Assembly: GCA_022316685.1 (NCBI GenBank)
Contig: JAKJHU010000820.1
Coordinates: 52,755-116,754, forward strand
Source of the DNA: Progne subis subis
Lineage: Eukaryota; Chordata; Aves; Passeriformes; Hirundinidae
Length of the DNA stretch: 64,000 bases
Reading direction: 5' to 3'
This document shows, in pieces, positions 21,994 to 32,819 of this stretch; the stretch's first letter is position 1, and every line of letters starts with the position of its first letter. The notes beneath the pieces are model-generated. The model was not told where the DNA came from. It made no database searches and saw only the letters and a program-made list of their open reading frames with translations. The translations under genes and the position numbers were made by a program.

Positions 21994-23127
21994 TCAGAGC
22001 CACTGGGAACAGCCAGGGAGTAGGCTGCTCTCAGGGCCCTGGCCTGGCCTGGCCAGGCCTGGCCTGGGGATGCCCCAGTGGAGCATCACAACAGCTCCTG
22101 AGGAGATCTCACCTGCTCCTCGAGAGGCCTTGGAGGTAGTCCAGGGCTGTTGTGGGGCAGCTTCCTGGAGGTGGAGGATCCTCCTTGGTGTCTCAAGGAT
22201 TGTCTCCACCACCAAGCTCAGGCTGTTGCCTGCTGGCACAGCCAGCACAGCCAGCACAGCGTCCTGGGAGCTGTGGAATGACAACTGCTGGCTCCCGGAC
22301 GCTTGCTGCTGTGCCAGCTGCTCCTGAGAAGGCTCCCCTGCATCGGGCTGGGCTCGCATTTGGACTTTGGGGCTCTCCCTGGCCACGTTGAGGGTCAAGG
22401 TTGTGCCCGTGCTGTTGAAGTCCGTGAGTCCAAGGGAGCTGGGAGACCTGTCCACGGGCTCTGCACCTTCTGCAGGCGGACGGATCTCACTGAGCCTTTG
22501 CAAGGGATGGAGGCTGTCAGAGATAGCAGAGGCTCCTGGCAGGATGGAGGGTCTCTGACAGCCTGAGCTTCCTGCAGGGATGGCGGGTGTGAGCTGCTGT
22601 GCCATCCGTGCAAGGGTCGAGGCTCTCGCAGGGATGGAGAATGTTGCTGGGAGCAGCCTCTTGGAGGGATGGAGGCTTTGGGAGGAGCTGAAGGAGCCAC
22701 AGCAGGGCAGGTGGCCCGGCTTCACCAGCTTCTCCAGCTCTTTCCACAAGGCCTGCCACATCCCAATGTAGAGCAGCACACGTGTCCCTTTGTGAGCCCA
22801 GTGCAGCAGCATGAGTTCCTGCAGCTCCTGGGCCGCTGCCATGCAGGGGCGGCAGCAGCAGGACAAGTCCAGGGGGCTCACTGGAGCACGTGGCCACTTG
22901 CGAGGGGTGGCCCAAGGTCTGGAGTGCCTGGGAGTTGCAGGGGCTCCTCGGTTCCTCCGTGAGCCTCGGGGCCAGACTCTGGGAACATTGTTCCTCTTGG
23001 GGGTCCGTGTCTGCCGCCTCCGTGGTTGTCAGTGGCCAAGGGCCCAGCAGGCAGCCACGACGGCCAGCAGCAGGACAAGTGCAGCTAGTAGGACACCACC
23101 GTCACTCATGGCTCCGGCACGTGCCAT
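21994..23127 (-). pseudogene. Putative single-pass membrane protein, one in-frame stop
   Basis: A frame of 377 codons runs from ATG 23127 (or 23109) to the stop at 21994 and is interrupted only by TGA at 23031-23029 (codon 33). The N-terminus is MARAGAMSDGGVLLA, then an Ala/Leu/Val membrane segment (about residues 11-30), then a strongly basic Arg/Pro stretch, then a Cys-rich CCCRPC motif with a helical QELQELMLLHW region. The rest is Ser/Gln/Pro-rich. The TGA would be CGA (Arg) before a CpG transition, and the residues on both sides fit one protein. The order of membrane anchor, basic stretch, Cys and helix resembles SPATA31/FAM205-type testis proteins, but this is a weak resemblance and I do not claim it. 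It lies 127 bp upstream of the PIM-like gene on the same strand. Confidence 0.55.
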
Positions 23128-23162
23128 CGCGGCTGCACTGGCAGCTGTTGGTGCTGGCGCGG

Positions 23163-23220
23163 CTTATATAGGCTTGGCGTGATGTCACAGTGCTGTGGCC
23201 AGGACAGCTGTGTGACATCA
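23163..23220 (-). promoter_or_regulatory. Compact promoter: TATA box and two CRE-like sites
   Basis: On the minus strand TATATAAG (23170-23163) lies 36 bases before the first ATG. Upstream, TGATGTCACA (23180-23189) and TGTGACATCA (23211-23220) form a perfect 10-bp inverted pair, each containing a CRE-like TGAYRTCA. A start site about 25-30 bases past the TATA box would leave a leader of roughly 10 bases, so the second ATG (23109) could be the main start. CRE plus TATA with a short leader is typical of CREM-driven spermatid genes. Confidence 0.6.
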
Positions 23221-23372
23221 CAGCCCTGCCTCACGCCAGCGCGTGGCCCCTTTGTGCCGTCACGGCCCCGCCCGCCTCAGGGATCAGCGGAGCTGGCTGA
23301 TCCCTGAAGATGGACATGGCCAGAAAAAGACCTGGAAGTAAGAACCAGAGCTCAGCCTGCGTCAATGAATCC

Positions 23373-23761
23373 TGTGATCGGGATACGCAAAGCAATCACA
23401 CAGAGATGAGAAATTTCGCAGGGCAGAGGGTTCCTCTCTGAGAGCACAAGGCTGCACCAAGGCCGAAAAACCCCCTACCTGTTTATTTCTTACTTTTTAT
23501 ACATTTGTGGATTGGCTGTGGATTGGCTTCTGGAGTTTTCACCTCCCAGCCAAATGGCCAGACCAACTGTCAGTTACAATTGTTTTCAGGTTAGAAATAT
23601 GCAAACAAAGGACAGAGAATGAAAAACAAAGGATTTGTTTATGTTACATGTGTGAGAAAAAGGTAGAAACTGCTCCTAATATTGTACAGTAGCTAAAAGG
23701 TCTGACTCCATTTTATGAACTATCAAAAGGCTTTAAAAAACTCAGAAAAACCAGGGTGACA
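23373..23761 (-). mobile_element. 3' LTR after the integrase relic
   Basis: This LTR is related to 2236-2627 over nearly its whole length, including TTTATACATTTGTGG, GCCAGACCAACTGTCAGTTA and AACTCAGAAAAACCAGGGTGACA. On the minus strand it has AATAAAC (23487-23481) and TATAAAAAG (23501-23493). A purine-rich AAAAGAGTGAGA just before it (23774-23762) serves as polypurine tract. The right-hand boundary on the plus strand is clear; the left end is 23373 or 23375. Confidence 0.8.
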
Positions 23762-23958
23762 TCTCACTCTTTTAACTTTACAAAAAAAGAAAAACAGAAA
23801 AAGAAAAAATGACCAGATATACAAAGGGAATGTATACAAATTCAATCACTGTCTGTGGAGGAATCATCAGAGTGATCACTCGAGGATTCATCCACTTGGT
23901 GGTTTTCAAGTTGATCATGGCTTCCACCTTGCCTGTCAGCTGAATTCTGCCTCTGTGG

Positions 23959-24799
23959 TCACAGGTCAGGACGGACACACTTTGAAGGTAGCCAGCGTGT
24001 CCCAGTGTCCGTGGACACACACGCATATCCACGCCCCATAGCGATTAGGTCATAGGGTCCTTCCCATTGCTTGGTGACTAAATTTCGGACCCGTACCTTC
24101 GCTCGAGGCTGTTGCACACCGTCCAAAGCCTGCAACGAGAGATGATGGTTCAAAACGACAGGATTATTTGAGTTCTGCGGCACCGTAAGGTGATTGATGG
24201 TGTACAAAGCCTTTGCCAACCGACTGTGTGGGGTTTCACCCTTCATTCCCCGTTTCTGCTTCTGAAGAACACGCTTGAGTGTACTGTGAGCGCATTCTAC
24301 AATCGCCTGTCCCGTCGGAGAATGAGGGATGCCAAAGTTATGTGACACACCCCATGACTGTAGGAACTGCCGTACCTGCTCTGAGGCATAAGCAGGACCA
24401 CTGTCGGTTTTCACAGCAGAAGGTATGCCAAGAACGGCAAAGGCCTGCCTCCAGTGGGCAATGACATCTCGGGCTTTCTCTCCTGTGTGAGCAGAAGCCC
24501 ACATTGCAGAGGAGAACGTGTCCACCGTGACATGCACATACTTGAGCCGGCCAAACTCGGCGACCTGGGTGACATCGGGCTGCCAAAGCTCCAAGGCTTT
24601 AAGGCCTCTGGGGTTAACCCCTGCCGGCAATGGCGCACCAAGGGCGTGACAGTCGTCACACGACTCGAAAATTTCACGAACCTCAGTGGCCATCAGTTGG
24701 AATTGCTTCTGCAGCATATGCGCATTTTGGTGGAAAAACCCATGCGATGCCTTGGCCTGTGCGAGCATCAAATGGAGCTGAGTATCAAACGGACATCAA
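23959..24799 (-). CDS. pol: Retroviral integrase, open frame, 5'-truncated pol
   Basis: About 280 codons are open without a stop. The zinc-binding HHCC domain (ASHGFFHQNAH, then ESCDDC) comes first. The catalytic core follows with D in QPDVTQV, D in VKTDSGPAYAS and E in IVECAHSTLK (D,D-35-E spacing). The C-terminal domain contains RVRNLVTKQWEGPYDL and ends at WLPSKCVRPDL. Integrase inserts viral DNA into host DNA. Reverse transcriptase and RNase H are missing: the frame stops at the border with another LTR at 24800. No env lies between the integrase stop and the 3' LTR, only about 200 bp. The family matches the gag provirus at the left edge by its LTR. Confidence 0.88.
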
Positions 24800-25224
24800 T
24801 GTGATTAGGTTTGATCTCCCTTTATTGTTCGAAAAAGCCAATATTTATGTGATTAGAGGCTAAAGCAGGCACTGCTAAACAGTAGCTGATTGGTTAAAAA
24901 CTTATGTTCCTACACTCTAAATGACTGTCCATTGGTCCACGTCTCTTGGCTGCATGGTCAGTTTTTGTTCTGTCTTGTGATCAGCATTTCTCTTCAGCAT
25001 CCATGAGAAAGGACAGCAAGTTGTAACATGACTTCCAGTATCCGTGAGAAAGCACCCATGAGAAAGACCTATAAGCTGTTATATTTGCTACTTTCTTGAT
25101 ACTTCCCACAGCGCAAAAGCAGCATAAGAACAATACAAGGCCTTATACCATACCCTGATAGCAAGGATTGTTCAAACCTCCCATCACAAGATTGTGGCCT
25201 CGCTCTTCTAAAAATTCCTCTACA
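24800..25224 (-). mobile_element. LTR of a different ERV family, truncating pol
   Basis: On the minus strand it starts TGTAGAGGAATTTTTAG (25224) and ends CTAATCACA (24800), TG...CA. It has a CATAAATATTGG TATA-like box (about 24851-24840) and AATAAAGGGAG (about 24826-24816). It is unrelated to the LTR at 23373. The sequence right of it is not pol, so this is not a simple insertion into an intact gene. Confidence 0.72.
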
Positions 25225-26450
25225 CAAGAAGGTCAAGATACCTCAAGTCCCTTTCCAGCACCGGCCGAGCGAGCTTGGGGCACAGCAGCAGGAACTGCAG
25301 GGCTGAGCAAGGCCTGGCTTGGCTGGAGGAAGCAGAAAGGCTGAGCCCTAAGCCCAGGCCTGGCACAGCAGGGCCTGTCCCTCACGGGTGCCTCGGGGCT
25401 GTTTGTGGGGCAGTGGGATGGGAGGCACAGCAAGGACAAACGTCATCAAACTTCAGCTCCTTCCAGCCTCCTCAGGGAGGGGCCGGGGAGGACCAAAGTG
25501 CAGCCCCTGAAAGGAAAGTTCCTTCTGTGGGGCCTCCAGAGGAGCTGCCAGAGCCCAGGGGACAAAGGCCTGGGTTTGGGGGTCCCAGGAGGGTTTGGGG
25601 GTCCCAGGAGGGTTTGGGGGTCCTGGGTGATGGCGATGATGGCAATGGGGACCCTGTGCTGGGTATAAACATCTGTGAGGAGTTCCCGGGGAGGTTTTGT
25701 GGATTACGGGGGTTTTGGGTCATGGTGGATTTTTGGGGGGTCCCAAGGGGGGTTTTCGGAGGTGCTGAAAGGAAGATTATGCAGTCCCAGGGGGAACCCA
25801 AGGCTGTTTTGGGGTACCTGCCGGTGACAGGGATGGGGGCCCCGTGCTGGGTCTGAACCTTCTCACTGTGCTTGGGCAGTGTCAGTGTGTTCAGGGAGAT
25901 CCTGGGGGGTCGGGAGGTCACCCCAAATCCCAGGGGACCCCAAATGCCAAGGGAGCCCCTGAACTCCGCTCAGCGCTGGATCTGCTGCAGGCAGCGGGGG
26001 CACCAGCACTTGGCTCCAACCCACCATCACAGGGGGCACAAACGGGGCAGGGGCACGGACAGGTCGGGGGGGACCCCAAAGTGCTGGGGGAGGGAACACG
26101 GAGGGACTCCCAGGAATCCCCGTGGGGGGATGAGGGGGGACCCAGGAGGAGTTTGGGGGGCTGGGTGGGTCATGGGGTGACCCCCAGGAGTCTTGTGGGG
26201 GGTGGGGAGGGCAAAGAACAGGGCGAGCCCCAGGATGGGTTTGGGGTGGAACTAGATTGGAGCTCCCATGGCAGTGGGATGGGGATGAGATCTGCCCATG
26301 GAGTTCCATGGGAATGGGACAGTAGTGAGATCCATCCGTGGAGGTCCCACAGGAATGCTCATGTTCCCAAATTTTACCCTCCTAAATCACACATTTCCAA
26401 ATCCCTCATTTCTAAATCCCACATTCCCATGGGAATTCCACCCTCCCCAC
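25225..26450. other. GC-rich flank of the MHC class I relic
   Basis: A short tandem repeat (three units of 19 bp, TTTGGGGGTCCCAGGAGGG) lies at about 25574-25630. The position is where a class I alpha-3, transmembrane or tail exon would be expected on the minus strand, but I find no immunoglobulin-type Cys..Cys domain here. Confidence 0.45.
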
Positions 26451-27345
26451 CTTTAGGCTCCAGTGCCTCCCGCCTATATCTGACAGATTTCCGGAGACAT
26501 TCCAGGCAGGTGTGCCCCAGGGGATTTGTTCATTCCTCAGCCTGGATCTCCTCATGTTCCCAGCGCCTCTTGGTGACCCGGGCAGCGCCGGCGGCCACCA
26601 CGAATCTCTCGGATCCCAACTGGAAGGAGAGGAATTCCCGGCGGTCGGAGCCGAGCCGATGGGATCCGTGGATGCTCCTGTGGGACAGGAGGTGACAGCC
26701 GGAAACCTCCTGCAGCGTGTGGAGACCTGGGGAGGGACTGGACCCATGGAGACCACGGGATTGTGTCCCAGCCCCACGGAGCCCCATTCCACGGAGCCCC
26801 AGAGTCTGATGGAGACCCCCAGAGCCTCATCCCAGCCCCTTGGATCTGCACTGATGCGCATCCCAGCGTCCCAGATCCCGGCGCAGCCCCACGGATCCGC
26901 AGTGCAGCCCCACAGCTGCCACGGCAGCCCCACAGATTCCCCATTCCCTGCTCCCTGCCCCGAGTCCTGCTCTGGCTGTGCAGCTCCTGCAGCATCTGCA
27001 GCTCCGTGGTGGCCCTGTGCCGGTGCCGCTCCTTGTGCTGCCTCTGGCTGTGCCAAGATCCCGGCTGGGCTCCGGCCGCCATCCCCGGCGTCTGCGGCTC
27101 CGCCCAGCCCCGCTGGCCAGGAGGGCTCCCCAAAACCCCTCCCAGGGGGGAGCAGGAGCTGGGTCAGGAGCTGTGGGGAGAGAAAAGGGGGTGAGCCCGG
27201 CATGGGGGGGACATGGGGGAGTCCCACGTGCTCTGAGGGGGGGACACAACCCCTGGGGACCCCCCTCTCCTTCTCCCGCAGGGGAGGCCGAGCCCCAGCC
27301 CAGGCAGAGGGAGCCCAACATGAAGCTCCCGAGCCCCGGCAGCAT
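26451..27345 (-). pseudogene. MHC class I-like relic 1 (leader, part of alpha-1, alpha-2)
   Basis: The alpha-2 exon is 26726-26451, exactly 276 bp, between CCCCAG and GTGGGG splice sites. It reads GLHTLQEVSGCHLLS, later ELGS-like and VTKRRWEHEEI, then a TGA (26532-26530) where class I has Trp, then TNPLGHTCLECLRK. Both alpha-2 disulfide cysteines (in GCHLL and HTCLE) are kept. The second half of alpha-1 is degenerate at about 27120-26967 (EPQTPGM, TELQMLQELHSQSR), and its donor GT is lost. A leader-like ATG frame (MLPGLGSFMLGSLCLG) starts at 27345. The first half of alpha-1 and all of alpha-3 are absent. Class I molecules present peptides to T cells; this copy cannot make one. Confidence 0.75.
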
Positions 27346-27394
27346 CTTGGGGGGGCAGGAGGGGCAGGATCCGGGAAAGGGTGGCGGCTGCTGG

Positions 27395-28690
27395 GAGGGG
27401 ACCGGGATGGACTGGGACAGCCTGGGATGGACTGGGACAGACTGGCATGGACTGAGATACCGGGAGACACCGGGAGACACTGGAATACACCAGGAGACAC
27501 CGTGCCCAGGACTGGCACCCACTGGGAGCAGGATCAGAGCACACGGGGAGCCAGCAGGACCAGAACTGGGGAACAGGGATCAACGTGGGACCAACTGGGA
27601 TAAACTGGGATTAGACTGAGAGTGACTGGGATCATACTGGTGGAAACTGGAACCTTACTGGGACAAGTGGATGTGTCTGGGAATGACTATGAGTATGGTG
27701 AGGGCAACAGGGATATACTGGGAGTGTCTGTGACCATATTGGGGTAACTGGGAACACACTGAGAGCACCTGGGAGTGACTGGCTCTACACTGGAGGACTG
27801 TGGGATTGACTGGGACCATACTGGGGAGACTGGGATCATAGTGTACTCATACTGGGATCATACTTGGAATGATTTGGTCTATGCTGGGTGCCACTGAGAG
27901 CAACTGGGATCAGACTGGGAGGAATTTGGAGCTACTGAGACTATACTGGGGGCAACTGGGATCATGATGGCATCAGAGTAGGATCGTACTGGGAGTGACT
28001 AGAGCTGTGCATTGGGATTACACTGGGAGGAAATGAGACCATGCTGGGGACAGCTGCGATCAGACTGGGAGCAATTGGCACCACACTGAGGGTGACTGAG
28101 ATCATACTGGAAGTGACTGGGAGCAGGCTAAGAGCAACTGGGACCATGCTGGGGCAACTGGGATGTACAGGGAGGGACTGGAATCATGCTGGAGGAGGCT
28201 GGGAATGGCTACAAGCAAGGAATCCTGTTGGAAGCTACAAGGAGCAACTGGGAGTGAGTAAAACAAACTGGGATTTCCTGGGAGAGACCAGGAGTGACTG
28301 GGATCACAGTGGAACCATAAAGGAAGTTACAGGAATAATACTGGGAGTGACTAGAACCTTACTGGGTAACTGGGTGCAACTGGGACCATGCTGGGGACAA
28401 ATGGCACCATACTGGGAGTGACTGGGTTCATACTGGAATCGAACTATAGCCATAGTGGGGGTAACTGGAACTATACTGGGAGTGACTGGAACTATACTGG
28501 GAGTGCCTGGAACTATAGTAGGGGTGAATGGAAACACCTGGGACCATGCTGGGATCACAGTGGGTTCATACTGGGAGTGACTGGGATGATACTGGGATCA
28601 TACTGAGTGTAACTGAAAGTGACTGGGATCATACTGGGGGTGACTGGGAGCCACAGGGCCCATGCTGGGAGTGACCTGGGCCCCCCTTGG
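27395..28690. repeat. 1.3-kb minisatellite, ACTGGGA-type units
   Basis: The array consists of degenerate units built on ACTGGGAGTGACTGGGATCATACTGGG, with core spacing of about 10-12 bases and higher-order pairs of 20-24. It lies between the two class I relics and adjoins an LTR at 28704. It gives long open frames on both strands by composition only. Confidence 0.88.
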
Positions 28691-28703
28691 GGGGGAACTG
28701 GGG

Positions 28704-29256
28704 TGTGAAAAATGTCAATCACTTGTTTTAAAAATTTTGAAAGTTTAGTAGTAAGTAAGTTGGTTATAAAAATAGAATTAGAGTAAAAAAATTGAACAAT
28801 TAGAGTTAGGACAATACGAGACAATAAAAAACAAAGTTACAGACGTCTGGGTGCCTCCCCAAGCAAAAAAACTCTGGAGAAGGTACCTCTGTTAACAAAG
28901 GATTTTCTCCTAAAAGCAATAGCCTGTTGAATATTCATACATTTCATACATGATGCATAAATTCCATTCAAACAAAGAATTGTCTCTGGTTAGTATCACT
29001 TTTTTCCTTTAATCTCTATGGTGTCCACAGGGCTGAGCAAGGCAGGAGGAGTTGGTCTCTTCTGATAAGGAAGTAGTAAATTCTTTTTTCTCTGAAAGAT
29101 TTACGTTTTCCTGTGGTTGGTACATAAAAACTACGTTTTAACTACAAAACTACATTTACCATACTATCAAAATATTAATACAACATTAACAATCAATACA
29201 ACATAATACATATAGTAAATATCTCGCATAGAGCCATATAATATGCACTTTTCACA
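28704..29256 (-). mobile_element. Solo LTR with 8-bp terminal inverted repeats
   Basis: The plus-strand ends are TGTGAAAA (28704) and TTTTCACA (29256), a perfect inverted pair. The sense strand appears to be minus, with AT-rich U3 and TTATTGTCTCG near the downstream end. No internal sequence remains. The flanks are G-rich and I could not settle the target-site duplication. Confidence 0.72.
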
Positions 29257-29999
29257 TAGGGGAACTGGCCCAGCTGGGGCTCAGGGTTGTTCTCCCCCAG
29301 GGCTGCCCCTGGTCCTGCTGCCATCCCCAGTCCTACAGAGCCGAGGGACAGGGCACAGCTGAGGGACAGGGGACAGCTGAGGGAACACGGCACAGCCAGG
29401 GAACACGGCCTGGCCGAGGGACACTGAGCTCCAACACTTTGGGCTGTTGTGCCCGGGCTGTTGCCCTTGGGCTCCCAGCACAGGCCAAGGGGGGAGAATC
29501 CCCTCCACAAACTGTTGTTTGCTTGAAGCTTTGGTCTGGAACATTCCCAAGGAGCCACCTGCAGTGGCTGGAGCCATGTGGGTGCCTGGGGCCACCAAAG
29601 CCGCTCCAGCAGTGCCCTCCTGCCCCGGGCAGGGCAGGGAACACCCGAGGAAATGCTCGTGCTGGGCTCAGGGCAGGGACAGGGCACTCCCCTGGCGCTG
29701 CCACGGGCACAACAGAGCCGGCCTGGGGAAAGGACTGGCGTTTGTGTCCCATGGAATCCCAGCAGGGATTGCTTCTCATTTCACTGCCCTCATTGGATTG
29801 GTCATTGATTCAAATAATTTCCCCATGGAATTCCCATGGCAGTGGGCTGAGGGGGAGATCCATCCATGGAATTCTTACCTGATTTGGGATGAGAGTGACA
29901 TCCAGCCATGGAAATTCCATGGGAATTCCTGCATTCCCAAGTTCCCCCATTACTGAATCCCATATTCCCATATGAATTCCCTCCCCCTCCCACACCTAC
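29257..29999. other. Flank of MHC relic 2 with an 18-21-bp tandem repeat
   Basis: Units of the type GAGGGACAGGGCACAGCT occur about five times at 29338-29425. The stretch 29820-29999 parallels 26270-26450 (CCATGGAATTCC..CATTCCCA words), marking it as the exon-3 downstream flank of relic 2. No alpha-3 exon is visible. Confidence 0.45.
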
Positions 30000-30274
30000 C
30001 TTTGTGCTCCAGAGATTCCCAGCCATATCTGATGTATTTTGGGGGCCCTTCCACACTGGTGTGTCCCAGGCAATGCTTCATCTGTTCCACCATGATCCCT
30101 TTGGATTCCCAGCACCTCTGGGTGATCCAGGTGGCATTGTTGGATGCTGCAAAACTCCCAGATCCCAGTGGGAAGGAGGTGAAATCTCACCTGTCATAGC
30201 TGTATTGTTGGGATCCATGGCTTCTCTGTTGGACAGGAGGTCAGAGCTGGAAACCACCTGCACCCTGTGGAGAC
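30000..30274 (-). pseudogene. MHC class I-like relic 2 (alpha-2 exon)
   Basis: A paralogue of 26451-26726, 275 bp between TTCCCAG and GTAGGTG sites, one base shorter than the usual exon. It begins GLHRVQVVSSSDLLSN and ends (other frame) with LGHTSVEG and YIRYGWESLEHK. The frame is broken and the first alpha-2 cysteine (GC in GCDLL) is replaced by Ser. No leader or alpha-1 exon was found upstream. It is more decayed than relic 1. Confidence 0.68.
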
Positions 30275-31540
30275 CTGGGAATGGGAAGAGACCCATGGAG
30301 TTGCGTCCCAGCCCTGTTGAAAACCAGAGAGAAATCTCCCAAGGCCCTGTGTACACAGTCTTAGAGGTAGTGTATCAGCACACAGCAAGGCAGACTGGGT
30401 TATCACAGTTATTCCTCCCCTCCCCTCCTGTACATCCCATTGTCTCCTCTGCAGAAGTCACAGGCTATGAAAACAAGGCAAGATTGCTCCCTATTTTTCT
30501 TCTCCCACAGCACTTGTTAGGCACCATGGTTTTTCAAAGGACTGCATGAGCCTGTCCCCAGCTTGCTTATTGCTCATTTTACAAAAGAAGAGAGCTGCAG
30601 GAGTTTCAGGCATGTGAGTGCCTGATCTCTCTTTCCCTCTGAAGGCTCTGCCTCCCAAAGCCCTGGTTCCCTGCTGTGCTTTGCCATGAGAGCCATTCAA
30701 GCCCCAAACACAAGGGCAGTGGACTCCAACTGCAAAGCCTCTCTTTGCACTGGGATTGCTTTTACCCTGCAGCCTCCATGGGCAGGGGCTCTGTGGGAGC
30801 AGGGGCCATCCCAGCCTGACCTGGACACAGAGGCAGGAAAAGGAGCAGATCCTGCTGCCTCCTGCTCCTGCTGATTCTGGCAGCAACTCCCCTGCCAGTT
30901 CCTCCAGGGAACTGCACACCAAGGGCTTCCAGCATTGCAGTGGCTCTGAGAACTTGCTGCTTCCCAGTTCTCCCCCATCCCTCTGGATTCGGGAGCATCT
31001 CAGCACAAGTGTCCCTGGCCCTTCCTTCATCCCCTTGCTGCAGCAGTCACAGTCACTGCTGCCTCCCCCTTGCTGCAGCTCCTTTGCCAAAGTGCTGCCA
31101 AAGGCAGCGGAGCTGGCTCAGGATCCCTGTTGGCTTCTGGGCTCCAGGATGACCTTCAGAGGGACCCTTGGAGCGCTTCCCAAAGAGCTGCCCGTGGCAT
31201 GGGGGCTGGATTTGTCCTTCCTGGGTGGCTCTGGTTGCAGTTCTAAGCTCCGTGGAGTCCCAGACTTTTCTCAGCTGGCCTTTGCAGCGAGTTCTTGGCC
31301 AAGGTGTGGCTCTGCTGCCATCCCAAATCTGCGCTTGCCTTGCCCAGCCTGAGTGCAGGTGGGGCATGTGCTGGGCATGGCTGGAGAATTCCATGGCCAA
31401 AATCCTCCAGCATTTACATCTGCTCATTGCTCTGGATAGCACAAATCACAAAACACCTGTAGCAGTTGACAATTGTAATTTCTCGCAGATTGCTACAGCT
31501 GCACTGCTGATCAACAAATACACAAGAATTGATTTCACGT
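30275..31540. other. Unassigned spacer between the MHC relic and HSF cluster
   Basis: The longest open frame (30491-31090, minus) has no domain signature. Moderate GC content and CTGCTG-rich words make chance frames likely. Confidence 0.4.
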
Positions 31541-32105
31541 AAAAAATGTCATTTATTACAAATTGCTACACCCATGCTGACAATATAGAACTGTGCCAAT
31601 CTCACTTTAAGTTAAAAAAAGAAATTTATTAGATTTTTACAACACTGATATGGAAAAATACACAAATATCAACTTCAGTTAACAAAAATTTAATTTATTG
31701 CTAACCTTTACAACAACTCACTATACACAAAGATCAGTAAGGTGTTTAACAACTTAATTTATTGCATATTACTATAAGCTTAAAACCCATCTAGGAATAC
31801 AAAAATATCACTATCTCTATCTAAATAGCCTTTATCAAGAACCCAATCTATACAATTATACAACTGTACATCTCCATATATGTTGAAATAGAAAGATATA
31901 CATATATAAAATCCTCCATATACAGATGTAAATAGAGAATAAATATTACGTATTACATACAATATATATATAAATAGATAGATAAAACAAACTATCTGTG
32001 AATAGGTAACTGTACTAATCTAAAAACCCATCCACTGCATCCATACAAATATACAGCTATAAATCTCTTAAGTCCCTATATCTTGCAATAGAAATCTAAG
32101 AAGAG
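31541..32105. repeat. AT-rich array after HSF copy 2
   Basis: The array is rich in TTTATT, ACTATA, TATATA and TCTATCTAAAT words. It lies just past the last exon of HSF copy 2 on the minus strand, as the array at 32820-33140 does for copy 1, so it was probably duplicated with the gene end. Confidence 0.55.
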
Positions 32106-32129
32106 GGATTCCAGCTGCCCAATCTTCGA

Positions 32130-32782
32130 AGCTTTTCATTCCATGCTTGCTTCCTCCTGTGCAGAGCAGCTCTCCTGGACAGGGACAGCAGATGGGACAT
32201 CTGGGAAGCAAAGGGAACACTGAGTCAGGATCGGGATGTTTCCTTTGGCAGCACCTGCCCTTCAGTCAGGGAAAATCTCAGCGCTTCCCCAGGAGGCTTA
32301 GAAAGAAAATGTTTGGCCAAAGCCCACGGCCAAAGCCCACACCATCTTCAACCCCGCCCTGCCTCTCCGGCCCTGTGGCCTCACCCAGGCTCTGGGCTGG
32401 CAGCAGCAGCTCCCTGTTCGCTGCTCTCTCTGGTGGTCTTCAGCTTCTCCCTGCCGGCTCCTGTCGGTCTCCGCCTGTCCTCAAGGTCCTCAGGGCAGCT
32501 GTGGCAAAGGTGGAGGTTCTGGAATTGGCTCCAAGGCCTGGCAGAGCTGCAGTCCCGGAGCCCTCTGTGCTCCCTGCTGGCCCCCTCCATCCCCTCAGCC
32601 CCCTCAGCCCCCTCAGTCTCACTGTCCTTCAGCAGCTCCTCAGGGGACAGCGCCTGGGGCCAGCGGCAGCTCCCAGCGTTCCAGGGACACCCGGGGCTGC
32701 AGCTGCTGCTCCGCCCGGCCCGGCCGCCAGCTCGGAGCCAGCACAGGGACAGGGGACAGCGAGGGCACAGGGGGAAAAGCAC
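32130..32782 (-). pseudogene. Partial tandem copy of the HSF-like gene 3' end
   Basis: Two exon-like segments parallel those of the gene at 33170-36954. An acidic segment (ELLKDSETEGAEGAEGMEG..) ends AAAASPEPG before GTGAGG (32384). A last exon after TTGCTTCCCAG (high end 32200) reads GTCCCATCTGCTGTCC..AGCTGCTCTGCACAGGAGG and matches the last exon at 33235-33170. The DNA-binding domain is absent. A one-base shift at the donor makes the reading frame into the last exon uncertain. Function is unlikely. Confidence 0.45.
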
Positions 32783-32819
32783 AAAGGGAGACAGGGAAAG
32801 GGGTTAAAAACTAGTCTAT

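Noticed and set aside
25863..26309. MHC class I alpha-3 exon
   Set aside because: The minus-strand frame here has no immunoglobulin-type Cys..Trp..Cys pattern.
26512..27603. 363-codon plus-strand open frame
   Set aside because: It is antisense to the MHC class I relic and runs into the minisatellite. The minus strand has the splice sites and class I motifs.
27395..28690. CRISPR-like array
   Set aside because: The units are degenerate and contiguous, with no unique spacers; it is a eukaryotic minisatellite.
28694..29262. Target-site duplication GGGG around the LTR at 28704
   Set aside because: Both flanks are G-rich (CTGGGG and TAGGGG), so the match is not convincing.
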